This document shows, in pieces, positions 18,324 through 27,475 of a DNA stretch of 64,000 bases. A program made the translations under genes and the position numbers. The stretch is from positions 29,904 through 93,903 of the forward strand of contig SVDM01000010.1 in the NCBI GenBank assembly GCA_015058015.1. The letters are read 5' to 3'. The notes under the pieces were generated by a model that did not search any database, was not told the origin of the DNA, and saw only the letters and a list, made by a program, of their open reading frames with translations. The stretch's first letter is position 1, and each line of letters starts with the position of its first letter. This stretch comes from Lachnospiraceae bacterium (GTDB taxonomy: Bacteria > Bacillota > Clostridia > Lachnospirales > Lachnospiraceae).

Positions 18324-21290
18324 ATGGCCACAAGGGAAGTATTCGAAGGATTTGTTGCCGGAACTATGATGGAAGATAGGACTGTCCGACGGAAACGTAT
18401 GATAGTTGGTTTTGGACTGTCTTTTGTTTGTGCGCTTATCATAATACTAATGAGAGCAACAAATGTGGGATTGTTCTTTTACGTAGGAAATATGGCGTTC
18501 TCCGTATCGGATTTCTTTATAATTCTCCCATCTACACTTCTTGGTGCACAATATGGTGTGGCCATGTTTTTTCTTATATTTGCGGCAGAGATATTCAGAT
18601 TGCAATCCCTATCAGAAGCATATGCTCTCTTTATCTATATTGTAATCAGCATAATTCCCGGTTATTTAGCCCACAGGCGTTGGCTTAAAAGCTTTGCAAA
18701 AACCCTTCTTTTGGCCTTTATTGTATCCATGGTTTTAGGAGGATTCTGGTACGTAACCTTTGTTCAGCTTACGGAAAACACGGCCAACTTCTATGAGGTT
18801 ATGGGTCCTGCTACAATTTTTATCAGCGCGATGCCGGAGACTTTCGCGGCTATTATAATAGCTTATCTTATACTGCGTTACCTGCCGGATAGCCTGAAAA
18901 AGTATGTTGGTTACGGCTTCGTATATACCAAGGGTTATGATGCTTATGCCGACTCTAAGATGGGTCGTGCCACTTCTTCATTGGGAGACAGGATAATGAA
19001 GCTCTCTCTTGCAGAAGCAGTGGTTCTTTCTGCATCGGCGGCACTTTTTTCAAACCGGCAGATGCGTAAGATTCCCATATCCGAAGCAGGAGAAGTGGTG
19101 GAGAATATCACCCGTGCTGCCCCGGATTCAGGCCATATTCTTATGATGAATATTCAATTGGCCATGCTTATTATGTGTGTGGCTTTGCCGGTGGCTATGT
19201 TATTTAACGAAAGGCTTCATAAACTGGTAGTTCAACCCCTATCCATGCTATCGGCAGGTTTGGAGTTTTATACTGATGAAGATGAGATGCGCCATCATGC
19301 AATGGAAACCATCAGAGACGTACCCATAAAAAGTAAGGACGAAATAGCATCATTGCGGGACAGCTTAGTGGGTATGCTGGAACGAATGGATATGTACGTG
19401 GATACTCTCAGGCGGGAAGAAGAATTAAAGGTTAATCTTAAGTCGGCTGAGGCCAAAAGCGAAGCCAAGTCAGTATTCTTATCAAGCATGTCCCATGAAA
19501 TCAGAACGCCTATTAATGCTGTTCTTGGAATGAATGAGATGATTCTTAGGGAGAGCAACGAAAAGGACACCTTAGAATACGCCGAGAATATAAAGCTGGC
19601 CGGCAATACCCTGCTTAATCTGGTAAATGATATACTTGATTTTTCCAAGATAGAAGCCGGCAAGATGGATATAATAGAAACGGAATATGAGACATTTTCA
19701 GTAATACACGACCTTATTACCATGGTCTCTCAAAGAGCGGAAACAAAGGGCCTTGAATTAATTACAAAGATAGATTCCAATCTGCCCTGTAAGCTTTACG
19801 GAGATGAGATTAGAATAAAGCAGGCTATAACCAATATCTTAACCAATGCGGTGAAGTATACGGAAGAGGGAAGCGTTACCTTTACAATCTCCTTCGAGAA
19901 GGAAGGGGAGGATACCATCAATCTCTTTGTCAGTGTTAAGGACACGGGAATCGGCATTAAAGAAGAGGATTTGGGCAAGCTCAACAGTGCTTTTGAAAGA
20001 ATAGAGGAAGAAAGAAACAGAAACATAGAAGGTACGGGTCTGGGAATGGCCATAACCACCACTATTCTTAATATGATGGGAAGCGAACTAAAGGTAGACA
20101 GTGTCTACGGAGAAGGCTCTGACTTTTACTTTAACATTAAGCAAAGGATAGTGGATGCGGCCCCCATAGGTGACGTGGAGACGGCCTGGAGAAATTCGTT
20201 AGAAAAGAGGACAGCTTACCGTTCACGTTTTATGGCTCCTACCGCCAAAATCCTTGCAGTGGATGATGTTCCAATGAACTTAAGCGTTTTAACAGGATTG
20301 CTTAAACCTACAAAAGTAATAATCGATACAGCAGACAGCGGACAGGAATGTCTTGACAAGATTACCAATGAGCACTATGACATTATCTTTTTGGACCACA
20401 GAATGCCTGAAATGGATGGCGTGGAAACAAGAGAAAGAATGGATACCTTGCCGGGTAATATGTGCAAAGATACTCCCGTTATAGCCCTTACGGCAAATGC
20501 CGCAGCAGGGGCAAAAGAAGAGTATATAAGCTACGGTTTTACGGACTATTTAACCAAACCTATTGATGCGGATGATCTTGAGAAGATGATGCAAAAGTAT
20601 ATTCCGGAGGAAAAACTGGAATTATACGAGGAAGAAATAGATATATCCGAGGAGGATAAGGGAGTTGACAAAGATGAATATCCGGTAATAGACGGGCTGG
20701 ATATGAACTTTGCAAAGCTCCACCTCCCGACCAAAGACCTGTTAGAGGAATCCATAAAGAGTTTTTACGGAATAATAGATTTGCACGGAGACCGGTTAGA
20801 TGAGATGTATACGAAACTGCCCTCAAAAGAGGGATTTGCGGAATACAGGGTGCAGGTTCACGGTATGAAGAGCTCTGCGGCAACCATAGGAATTGTACCT
20901 CTTGCAGGATGTGCCAAGATGTTGGAAGATGCTGCGGGGGCAGAGGATTTACAGACCATACAAAGTCTCCATGGCCCCTTTATAAACCTTTGGAAGGGAT
21001 ACAAGTCTCGCCTTGAAGATTTCTCTTTTATTGAAAAACCGGATGCAGGAGAAAAAGAGGAATTTGATAAATCCATTGTCTTAGCTCTTCTTGACATGGT
21101 AAAAATCAGCATGGAAGACTTTGATGTGGACAGGGCAGATGAGGCTATAGCGAAGCTATCAGTATATTCAATGAATGAAGAATTGTCGGATAAGCTATCA
21201 AGGCTTAAGGCGGCAGTTGCAGATGTAAATGACGAAGAATCAATAAGAACTGCAGATGAGATGATTAATATAATTGGGGGTATTTCATGA
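18324..21290 (+). CDS. Hybrid sensor histidine kinase with receiver and HPt domains
   Basis: A 988-residue membrane phosphorelay protein. The N-terminal third has several hydrophobic segments (from about residue 27 to 190) and one more near 270-295, followed by a HAMP-like helix. Then come HisKA with phospho-acceptor His391 in SMSHEIRTPINAVLGM, a HATPase with N and G boxes (NAVKYTEEG, DTGIGIKEEDL, GTGLGMAITT), a receiver with Asp691 in IIFLDHRMPEMDG, and an HPt domain with His846 in VHGMKSSAATIG. So the His-Asp-His steps sit on one chain and the final Asp is probably the receiver encoded next. The ligand sensed is not evident. The stop overlaps the next ATG (ATGA). Confidence 0.93.
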   Translation: MATREVFEGFVAGTMMEDRTVRRKRMIVGFGLSFVCALIIILMRATNVGLFFYVGNMAFSVSDFFIILPSTLLGAQYGVAMFFLIFAAEIFRLQSLSEAYALFIYIVISIIPGYLAHRRWLKSFAKTLLLAFIVSMVLGGFWYVTFVQLTENTANFYEVMGPATIFISAMPETFAAIIIAYLILRYLPDSLKKYVGYGFVYTKGYDAYADSKMGRATSSLGDRIMKLSLAEAVVLSASAALFSNRQMRKIPISEAGEVVENITRAAPDSGHILMMNIQLAMLIMCVALPVAMLFNERLHKLVVQPLSMLSAGLEFYTDEDEMRHHAMETIRDVPIKSKDEIASLRDSLVGMLERMDMYVDTLRREEELKVNLKSAEAKSEAKSVFLSSMSHEIRTPINAVLGMNEMILRESNEKDTLEYAENIKLAGNTLLNLVNDILDFSKIEAGKMDIIETEYETFSVIHDLITMVSQRAETKGLELITKIDSNLPCKLYGDEIRIKQAITNILTNAVKYTEEGSVTFTISFEKEGEDTINLFVSVKDTGIGIKEEDLGKLNSAFERIEEERNRNIEGTGLGMAITTTILNMMGSELKVDSVYGEGSDFYFNIKQRIVDAAPIGDVETAWRNSLEKRTAYRSRFMAPTAKILAVDDVPMNLSVLTGLLKPTKVIIDTADSGQECLDKITNEHYDIIFLDHRMPEMDGVETRERMDTLPGNMCKDTPVIALTANAAAGAKEEYISYGFTDYLTKPIDADDLEKMMQKYIPEEKLELYEEEIDISEEDKGVDKDEYPVIDGLDMNFAKLHLPTKDLLEESIKSFYGIIDLHGDRLDEMYTKLPSKEGFAEYRVQVHGMKSSAATIGIVPLAGCAKMLEDAAGAEDLQTIQSLHGPFINLWKGYKSRLEDFSFIEKPDAGEKEEFDKSIVLALLDMVKISMEDFDVDRADEAIAKLSVYSMNEELSDKLSRLKAAVADVNDEESIRTADEMINIIGGIS

Positions 21291-22036
21291 AAAATATATT
21301 GCTTCTTGGAAGAATGAACGATGTACTAAAGGAACTCTGCAAGACCTTGGAGGCAGACTACAGAGTACACTTAGGCTCTGAGAATCCTGAGATGTTACCG
21401 GGACTTATGACTGTTACGGAACCGGCGCTTGTTATTGTATCCCTTGTGGGAGTCTATGAGGATAGCGAGGAGTTGCTTCGTAGCCTAAGCCGAAACTACA
21501 GTAGTATTCCTGTTCTTACAGTGGGAACGGCAGACGAGAAGAAGAGGTTTCTTCAGTACTACGAGGGCCATCAATTTGAGAACATCATTCGTCCCGTAGA
21601 TAATAAAACAATAATTAATGTAGTGGCAGAAAAGATAGGTGGGATGCCTGCCGCATCCGCCGGGGACGGGAAGAAAACCGTACTTGTGGTGGATGATAAC
21701 GGTCCCACTCTTCGAACCATGAAGGCCATGTTAGAGGATAAGTACAATGTTATGTTGGCACCTTCCGGAATAAAGGCCATGACAAGCATCGGCAAGGAAA
21801 AACCGGATGTAATCCTTCTTGATTATGAGATGCCTGTGTGTGACGGTAAGCAGACCTTAGAGATGATTCGGGCTGAGGAAGACCTTAAAAGCATACCGGT
21901 AATATTTCTTACCGGAGTTAATGATAAGGATAATATAAAGGCGGTTCTTGCCTTAAGACCCGCCGGATATTTGTTAAAGCCTCCTGTAAAAGAAAAAATT
22001 GTGGAAACAATAGAAAAGGCTTTGGGAAATATGTAG
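21287..22036 (+). CDS. Two-domain response regulator without DNA-binding output
   Basis: 249 residues. Residues 1-118 look like a degenerate receiver (NILLLGRMNDVLKELCKTLE ... IIRPVDNKTIINVVAEKI). Residues 129-249 are a canonical receiver with the acidic pair in VLVVDDNGPTL, phospho-acceptor Asp179 in VILLDYEMPVCDG, Thr in PVIFLTGV and Lys in YLLKPP. No helix-turn-helix or enzymatic output follows, so it may act by protein contact or as the last receiver of a relay. It overlaps the hybrid kinase gene by 4 bp, a strong hint that they work together. It converges on the serine dehydratase gene with a 7-bp gap. Confidence 0.88.
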   Translation: MKNILLLGRMNDVLKELCKTLEADYRVHLGSENPEMLPGLMTVTEPALVIVSLVGVYEDSEELLRSLSRNYSSIPVLTVGTADEKKRFLQYYEGHQFENIIRPVDNKTIINVVAEKIGGMPAASAGDGKKTVLVVDDNGPTLRTMKAMLEDKYNVMLAPSGIKAMTSIGKEKPDVILLDYEMPVCDGKQTLEMIRAEEDLKSIPVIFLTGVNDKDNIKAVLALRPAGYLLKPPVKEKIVETIEKALGNM

Positions 22037-22043
22037 CCATATC

Positions 22044-23246
22044 TTAGGAAGTATGGTCTTTGTAGATCTCCGCAAGGCCTCCATGGGAAGTCTCCCTGTA
22101 CTTCTCATTCATATCAAGGCCTGTCTGATACATGGTTTCTACTACGTCATCAAAGGAAATCTTCCTTGTGGCATAAAGGAAATGGGACAGGTTAACGGAG
22201 CTTAGGGCACGCATAGCGGCAACAGCATTACGTTCGATGCAGGGAATCTGCACAAGACCCTTGACGGGGTCGCAGGTAAGGCCAAGGTTGTGTTCCATGG
22301 CAATCTCGGCAGCATACTCAATCTGCTCTGTACTAAGGCCGAATAGATGGGCTACTGCGGCAGCAGCCATGGAGCAGGCGCTTCCAATCTCCGCCTGACA
22401 TCCGCACTCCGCGCCGGAGATTGATGCGTTGGTACGGATGACATTGCCGATAAGGCCTGCAACGGCCAGGGCATCTATGATTTCATTTTCAGGAAAGCCC
22501 CTGTCGTATTGCATGTAATAAAGGATGGAGGGAATAACCCCGGCACTTCCGCAGGTGGGAGCCGTAACTACTACATTCTCCGATGCATTCTCTTCGCTTA
22601 CCGCGTAGGCATATGCTGCAATAATACGATTCATGGTAACGTCGGAACTTTCGTTGTAGCAACGTTTCTCATAGAGAAACTTGGCCTTTCTCACCACGTT
22701 TAAGCCTCCGGGTAAGACACCGTTAGCCTCTAAGCCACGGCGTACCGAAGCCTGCATAACATCCCACACTTTCTTAAGATATATCTTAATGCTTTCCCCT
22801 TCAGTCTTGTAGATAAAGTCCAAAAGGGTAATCCCCAGCTTGTTGCAAAGGGTGATTATCTCAGTCAGGTTCTCCTGGGGGTAGATCTCCTTTTCTTCGT
22901 CAGATTCTTCCCCTTCGATTTCCAGGGCACCGCCACCGATACTCATAATACGAAGGGCGGCAATCTCCTTGCCGGCCTTAAATGCCTTAAAGAGCATGGT
23001 ATTGGGATGGGGAAGGTCTGTGGTGGTACGATCGAATATAACCTCTGCCCCGGGGAGGGATCCTAAGATTGCCTTCTTGGTTCCATGACCTTCTCCTGTA
23101 AATGCCAGAGAACCAAAGAGTGTAACCTCATAGGAATCAGCATCAGGATAACGCTCCTTAAAGGTCTGACCCGCAAGGTAAGGACCTACCGTATGGGAAC
23201 TGGAGGGACCGTTTCCGATTTTATATAAACTTTTGATACTTTTCAT
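22044..23246 (-). CDS. sdaA: L-serine ammonia-lyase, single-chain iron-sulfur type
   Basis: Deaminates L-serine to pyruvate and ammonia with a 4Fe-4S cluster. The 400 residues join the beta domain (SLYKIGNGPSSSHTVGP at the N-terminus, residues about 1-150) to the alpha domain (APTCGSAGVIPSIL, SGAECGCQAEIGSACSMAAA, CDPVKGLVQIPCIERNA). Cysteines of these motifs are the likely cluster ligands. Many Clostridia split the two domains into sdaAA and sdaAB; here they are one chain. CAGGAG lies 8 bp before the ATG. It is divergent from galT. Confidence 0.94.
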   Translation of the reverse strand: MKSIKSLYKIGNGPSSSHTVGPYLAGQTFKERYPDADSYEVTLFGSLAFTGEGHGTKKAILGSLPGAEVIFDRTTTDLPHPNTMLFKAFKAGKEIAALRIMSIGGGALEIEGEESDEEKEIYPQENLTEIITLCNKLGITLLDFIYKTEGESIKIYLKKVWDVMQASVRRGLEANGVLPGGLNVVRKAKFLYEKRCYNESSDVTMNRIIAAYAYAVSEENASENVVVTAPTCGSAGVIPSILYYMQYDRGFPENEIIDALAVAGLIGNVIRTNASISGAECGCQAEIGSACSMAAAAVAHLFGLSTEQIEYAAEIAMEHNLGLTCDPVKGLVQIPCIERNAVAAMRALSSVNLSHFLYATRKISFDDVVETMYQTGLDMNEKYRETSHGGLAEIYKDHTS

Positions 23247-23299
23247 AATAACAACTCCTGAAAAAATCTGTAGGTTAATCTGTTTTGTTGACCTATGAT

Positions 23300-23328
23300 A
23301 CTATACTACATTTATTCGTTTTTTTAAA
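23300..23328 (-). promoter_or_regulatory. Candidate promoter of the serine dehydratase gene
   Basis: On the minus strand, TTTAAA (23323-23328), 17 bp, TATAGT (23300-23305), about 55 bp before the start codon. Confidence 0.5.
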
Positions 23329-23392
23329 CTGTGAATATCACGTCAGAATAATTGTCCGGCTATCCGGGAATACCAAGACAATTTGATTAATA

Positions 23393-23421
23393 TTGAGGGA
23401 AATGCGGTCATATGGTACACT
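23393..23421 (+). promoter_or_regulatory. Candidate promoter of the galactoside operon
   Basis: TTGAGG at 23393-23398, 17 bp, TACACT at 23416-23421, 57 bp upstream of the chosen galT ATG. The rest of the divergent intergenic region shows no clear operator. Confidence 0.5.
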
Positions 23422-23478
23422 AAAGGCAGGGTTTTTTACTTGAAAATGACAGCGAAATAAGTGAAGTGGGAAGTGCGT

Positions 23479-24975
23479 ATGATACAGGAAAACATTAAAA
23501 AGCTGGTGCAGTACGGAGTGGTCTCGCGCCTGACTCCCGAATGCGAACGAATCTATACAACCAATCTTTTGCTTGACCTTTTCGGAGAGGATGAATATAC
23601 CGATCCGGAGGTTAGTTTTGACAATCTATGCCTAGATGACATCTTAGAAGAATTGTGCGACGAGGCCGTAGCTAAGGGCCTATGCAAAGAAGGAGTAACC
23701 TACAGGGATCTCTTCGATACCCGGATTATGAACTGCCTTCTTCCGAGACCGGCACAGGTACAGGAGACTTTTAAGAAAGAATATGCCAAGTCTCCGGAGG
23801 ATGCCACCAAGTATTTCTATGATTTTTCCCGTAATTCCAACTACATAAGGACAAGTCGCGTGGCAAAGAATGTGTGCTGGAAGACTAAGACTTCTTACGG
23901 CGAGATAGATATTACCATTAATCTTTCTAAGCCGGAGAAGAGCCCGGAGGAGATAGCAGCGGCTCTAAAGGCCAAGGCAAGCGCCTACCCCAAGTGTTTG
24001 CTTTGCGTGGAGAATGAGGGCTATGCCGGCAGGGTAAATCACCCGGCAAGGCAGTCCCACCGCATTATGCCTATTACCTTAAACGGCAGGGAATGGGGAT
24101 TTCAATATTCACCTTATGTTTACTATAACGAGCATTGTATCGTGCTAAATACAGAACATGTACCCATGAAGATTGACCGGACAACCTTTGTGAAGCTCTT
24201 TGACTTTATAAAGCTCTTTCCCCATTACTTCATAGGTTCCAATGCGGACCTGCCCATAGTGGGAGGGTCTATCCTGACTCACGATCATTTTCAGGGAGGA
24301 AGATACACCTTCGCCATGGAAGAAGCAGAGATTGAGAAGGAGTTTATGGTTCCGGGATTCGACGATGTGGAAGCGGGAATAGTTAAATGGCCCCTGTCGG
24401 TAATAAGGCTTCGGGGTAAGGATTCAGACCGCCTTGTGGAGTTAGCAGACCGCATTCTTAATAAGTGGCGGGGCTATACGGATGAGGAAGCCTTTGTTTT
24501 CGCGGAAACTGAAGGCAAGCCCCACAATACAGTTACCCCCATTGCCAGAATGAAGGACGGTAAGTACGAATTAGATCTGACATTGCGTAACAATATTACT
24601 ACGGATGAGCGGCCCCTGGGAGTATTTCATCCCAGGCCTGAGTACCATAATATCAAGAAGGAGAACATTGGTCTTATTGAGGTTATGGGATTGGCAGTAC
24701 TGCCTGCAAGACTGGCAACAGAGCTTGAGGAGCTTAAGCCCCTTGTGATAAACCGTGATGTGGAGGGCATAAGAAAGCAGGAGACCCTAGGCAAGCATGC
24801 TGACTGGGTGGAGAGATTTCTCCCCTCCTATAAGGATATTAACACAGGAAATGTCGACGCTATCCTGCAAGAAGAAGTAGGCAAGGTATTCTGCCATGTT
24901 CTTGAGGATGCAGGGGTATTTAAGACAGATGAAGAAGGCAGAAAGGCCTTTATGAGATTTATAAATCAATTGTAA
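23479..24975 (+). CDS. galT: UDP-glucose--hexose-1-phosphate uridylyltransferase, type 2
   Basis: Leloir pathway enzyme: transfers UMP from UDP-glucose to galactose 1-phosphate. The sequence matches the long Firmicute type 2 GalT, with LLCVENEGYAGRVNHPARQSHR and the catalytic histidine region LTHDHFQGGRY. I chose ATG 23479 (498 residues, normal family length) because GTGGGAAG lies 6 bp upstream; an in-frame GTG at 23461 would add six residues but has no ribosome binding site. It opens a galactoside operon with GH2 and GH36 glycosidases, whose galactose product feeds this step. Confidence 0.94.
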   Translation: MIQENIKKLVQYGVVSRLTPECERIYTTNLLLDLFGEDEYTDPEVSFDNLCLDDILEELCDEAVAKGLCKEGVTYRDLFDTRIMNCLLPRPAQVQETFKKEYAKSPEDATKYFYDFSRNSNYIRTSRVAKNVCWKTKTSYGEIDITINLSKPEKSPEEIAAALKAKASAYPKCLLCVENEGYAGRVNHPARQSHRIMPITLNGREWGFQYSPYVYYNEHCIVLNTEHVPMKIDRTTFVKLFDFIKLFPHYFIGSNADLPIVGGSILTHDHFQGGRYTFAMEEAEIEKEFMVPGFDDVEAGIVKWPLSVIRLRGKDSDRLVELADRILNKWRGYTDEEAFVFAETEGKPHNTVTPIARMKDGKYELDLTLRNNITTDERPLGVFHPRPEYHNIKKENIGLIEVMGLAVLPARLATELEELKPLVINRDVEGIRKQETLGKHADWVERFLPSYKDINTGNVDAILQEEVGKVFCHVLEDAGVFKTDEEGRKAFMRFINQL

Positions 24976-24989
24976 TCGGGGAAGGTAAG

Positions 24990-27473
24990 ATGAGAGAAAG
25001 AGTTTATATAAACAGAGACTGGAAGCATTCGGGGGAATACAGAGACTCTTATGCCAAAGAGGTAATGGAAACGGGAGATACGGTTGATATCCCCCATACT
25101 GTGGCGGAAACAAGCTACAGTTATTTCGATGAGAGTATCTATCAGATGGTAAGCGCTTACCAAAGGATTCTTCGACCGGAGGAAGCCTGGAAGGGAAAGC
25201 GGATTATTCTTACCTTTGAGGGGGCAGCCCACAGGGCGGAAGTATTCCTTAACGGAGAGCTTATTGCAGAGCACAAGTGCGGATATACCGCCTTTAGCGC
25301 TGATATTTCCGACAGGCTTCGTTTCGGAGAAGACAATCTTCTTACCGTAAAGCTTGATTCAAGGGAGAGTGTAAATCAGCCTCCCTTCGGATATGTTATA
25401 GATTATATGACTTACGGGGGAATCTACCGGGATGTCTATCTGGATGTAACGGAGAAGCAGGCGATTGCCGATGTCTTCTTCAGACCAAGTCTTGCAGAGC
25501 CCATTGACCGTAAGGCAGAGTATTGCCAAGGGGTTTTGCAGGCGGAGGTATTCCTTACCCCGGAAGCGGTGGCAGCGGTAGATGCCGGCGATTGCAGCGT
25601 GGAAGTGGCTCTGTCAGTGGAAGATATCGAAGCGGTTTGGCCCATAGGCAGCGAGGATTTGAAGCCTGCCACAGACCTTTCCAAGTACGGGATAGACATG
25701 ACCTTGCCGGAGATGGTTACTGTTACGGTGGACGATATGAAGGTTAAGCCCTGGGACATTAACAGCCCGAGCCTTTATAAGGCGGCTGCGACCCTTCTAA
25801 TAAACGGTAAGCCGGTGGACCATTTTGAGCAAACCATAGGCTTTAGAAATTCAGTGTTTAGAGCGGATGGCTTCTATCTAAACGGCCGCAAGGTTAAGAT
25901 AAGAGGCCTTAACAGACACCAGAGTTATCCCTACGTGGGTTACGCCATGCCGGCGTCTATGCAGGCATTGGACGCCAAGATCCTTAAATGGGAGTTGGGG
26001 GTAAATGCAGTCCGTACTTCCCACTATCCCCAGTCCCATTACTTTATGGAGGAGTGTGACAGGCTGGGAATTATGGTATTTACGGAGATTCCCGGTTGGC
26101 AGCATATAGGAGACGATGAGTGGAAGGATATAGCCGTAAGAAATGTGGCGGAGATGATTATACAGTATCGCAATCATCCGTCAGTTATTATCTGGGGCGT
26201 GCGAATTAACGAATCTGACGATGACGATGCCTTCTACTCAAGGACCAACAGATTAGCTCACCTTCTTGACCCCTCAAGACAGACTGGTGGAGTAAGAAGG
26301 GAGACTGCAGGCAAGAAGACCAACATACAAGAAGACGTGCTTACATACAATGATTTCGTTCATTCCGGGGATAACGAGGGCTGCCTTAAGAAGAAGAAGG
26401 CCACCAACGATATGAGCAAGGCCTATCTGGTGACAGAATATAACGGCCATATGTATCCCACCAAGGCATGGGATTGTGAGGAACACAGAATGGCTCACAC
26501 CCTTCGACATGCCAAGGTCCTGGATTCTATTGCCGGTGAATCTGATATAGCAGGATCCTTTGGCTGGTGCATGTTTGATTACAATACCCATAAGGACTTC
26601 GGAAGCGGAGACAGGATATGCTATCACGGGGTTATGGATATGTATCGTAATCCCAAGCAGGCTTCCGACGTGTACCGGGCTGAAGGGGTGCGGGAGACAT
26701 TTGTAACCGTTACTTCTTCCATGGATATAGGAGAGCATCCGGCTTCCAACAGGGGCAGATGTCACATCATATCCAATGCGGATTCCGTGAAAATGTACAA
26801 GGACGGCAGGCTTTTAAAGGAATACTTCCCGGAAAGAAGTGAGTTTCATAATCTAAAGCACGGTCCTATTCTAATAGACGATTATATAGGTAACGACCTG
26901 GTAACAGAGGAGGGCATGACCGAGAAACAGGCGGATATCGCAAAGCACATGATGAATACCTTTGCGGTAAACGGCGGCAAGATGACCAAGGACCTTTTAT
27001 GGGATGGGGCAAGGCTTATGTCCAGGTACCATATGAACTTTAACGATGCCGTTGTCCTTTACCAGAAGTATGTGGGTAACTGGGGCGGTGAGTCCACCCG
27101 CTACAGGTTCGATGCAATAAAAGACGGGGAAGTGGTACTGTCTAAGACAGTGGCTCCTTCCAAAGAAGTAATAATAAGTGCCGTTTGCTCTCAGAGCAAG
27201 TTAGAAGAGACCCACACTTATGATGTGGCGGAGATTAGAGTGGCGATTCGAAACGAATTCGGAGATGTTCTGCCCTTCTATAATGAGCCTATGACAGTGG
27301 AAGTAGAAGGCCCCGGAAAGCTTATAGGACCAAGTCTTCTGGCGGTAAGAGGCGGCATGAGCGGATTATACATAAAAAGCACCGGAGAGGCAGGTACCGT
27401 TTCGGTAACCCTAAAAAGCGGTAATGCCAAACCCGTAACAATAACAATTAATGCAACAGGAAGAAGGAATTGA
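24990..27473 (+). CDS. Glycoside hydrolase family 2 (beta-galactosidase-like)
   Basis: 827 residues with GH2 order: sugar-binding jelly roll (residues about 1-170), immunoglobulin-like domain, TIM barrel (about 290-580), then C-terminal beta domains. The probable acid/base Glu lies in IIWGVRINES and the nucleophile Glu in YLVTEYNGHMYP; GLNRHQSYPYVG and VNAVRTSHYPQ are standard barrel motifs. There is no signal peptide, so it acts on sugars that have been imported. Beta-galactosidase is the favoured activity given galT upstream, but GH2 also includes beta-glucuronidases and beta-mannosidases. Good ribosome binding site GGGGAAGG, 14 bp after galT. Confidence 0.88.
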   Translation: MRERVYINRDWKHSGEYRDSYAKEVMETGDTVDIPHTVAETSYSYFDESIYQMVSAYQRILRPEEAWKGKRIILTFEGAAHRAEVFLNGELIAEHKCGYTAFSADISDRLRFGEDNLLTVKLDSRESVNQPPFGYVIDYMTYGGIYRDVYLDVTEKQAIADVFFRPSLAEPIDRKAEYCQGVLQAEVFLTPEAVAAVDAGDCSVEVALSVEDIEAVWPIGSEDLKPATDLSKYGIDMTLPEMVTVTVDDMKVKPWDINSPSLYKAAATLLINGKPVDHFEQTIGFRNSVFRADGFYLNGRKVKIRGLNRHQSYPYVGYAMPASMQALDAKILKWELGVNAVRTSHYPQSHYFMEECDRLGIMVFTEIPGWQHIGDDEWKDIAVRNVAEMIIQYRNHPSVIIWGVRINESDDDDAFYSRTNRLAHLLDPSRQTGGVRRETAGKKTNIQEDVLTYNDFVHSGDNEGCLKKKKATNDMSKAYLVTEYNGHMYPTKAWDCEEHRMAHTLRHAKVLDSIAGESDIAGSFGWCMFDYNTHKDFGSGDRICYHGVMDMYRNPKQASDVYRAEGVRETFVTVTSSMDIGEHPASNRGRCHIISNADSVKMYKDGRLLKEYFPERSEFHNLKHGPILIDDYIGNDLVTEEGMTEKQADIAKHMMNTFAVNGGKMTKDLLWDGARLMSRYHMNFNDAVVLYQKYVGNWGGESTRYRFDAIKDGEVVLSKTVAPSKEVIISAVCSQSKLEETHTYDVAEIRVAIRNEFGDVLPFYNEPMTVEVEGPGKLIGPSLLAVRGGMSGLYIKSTGEAGTVSVTLKSGNAKPVTITINATGRRN

Positions 27474-27475
27474 CC

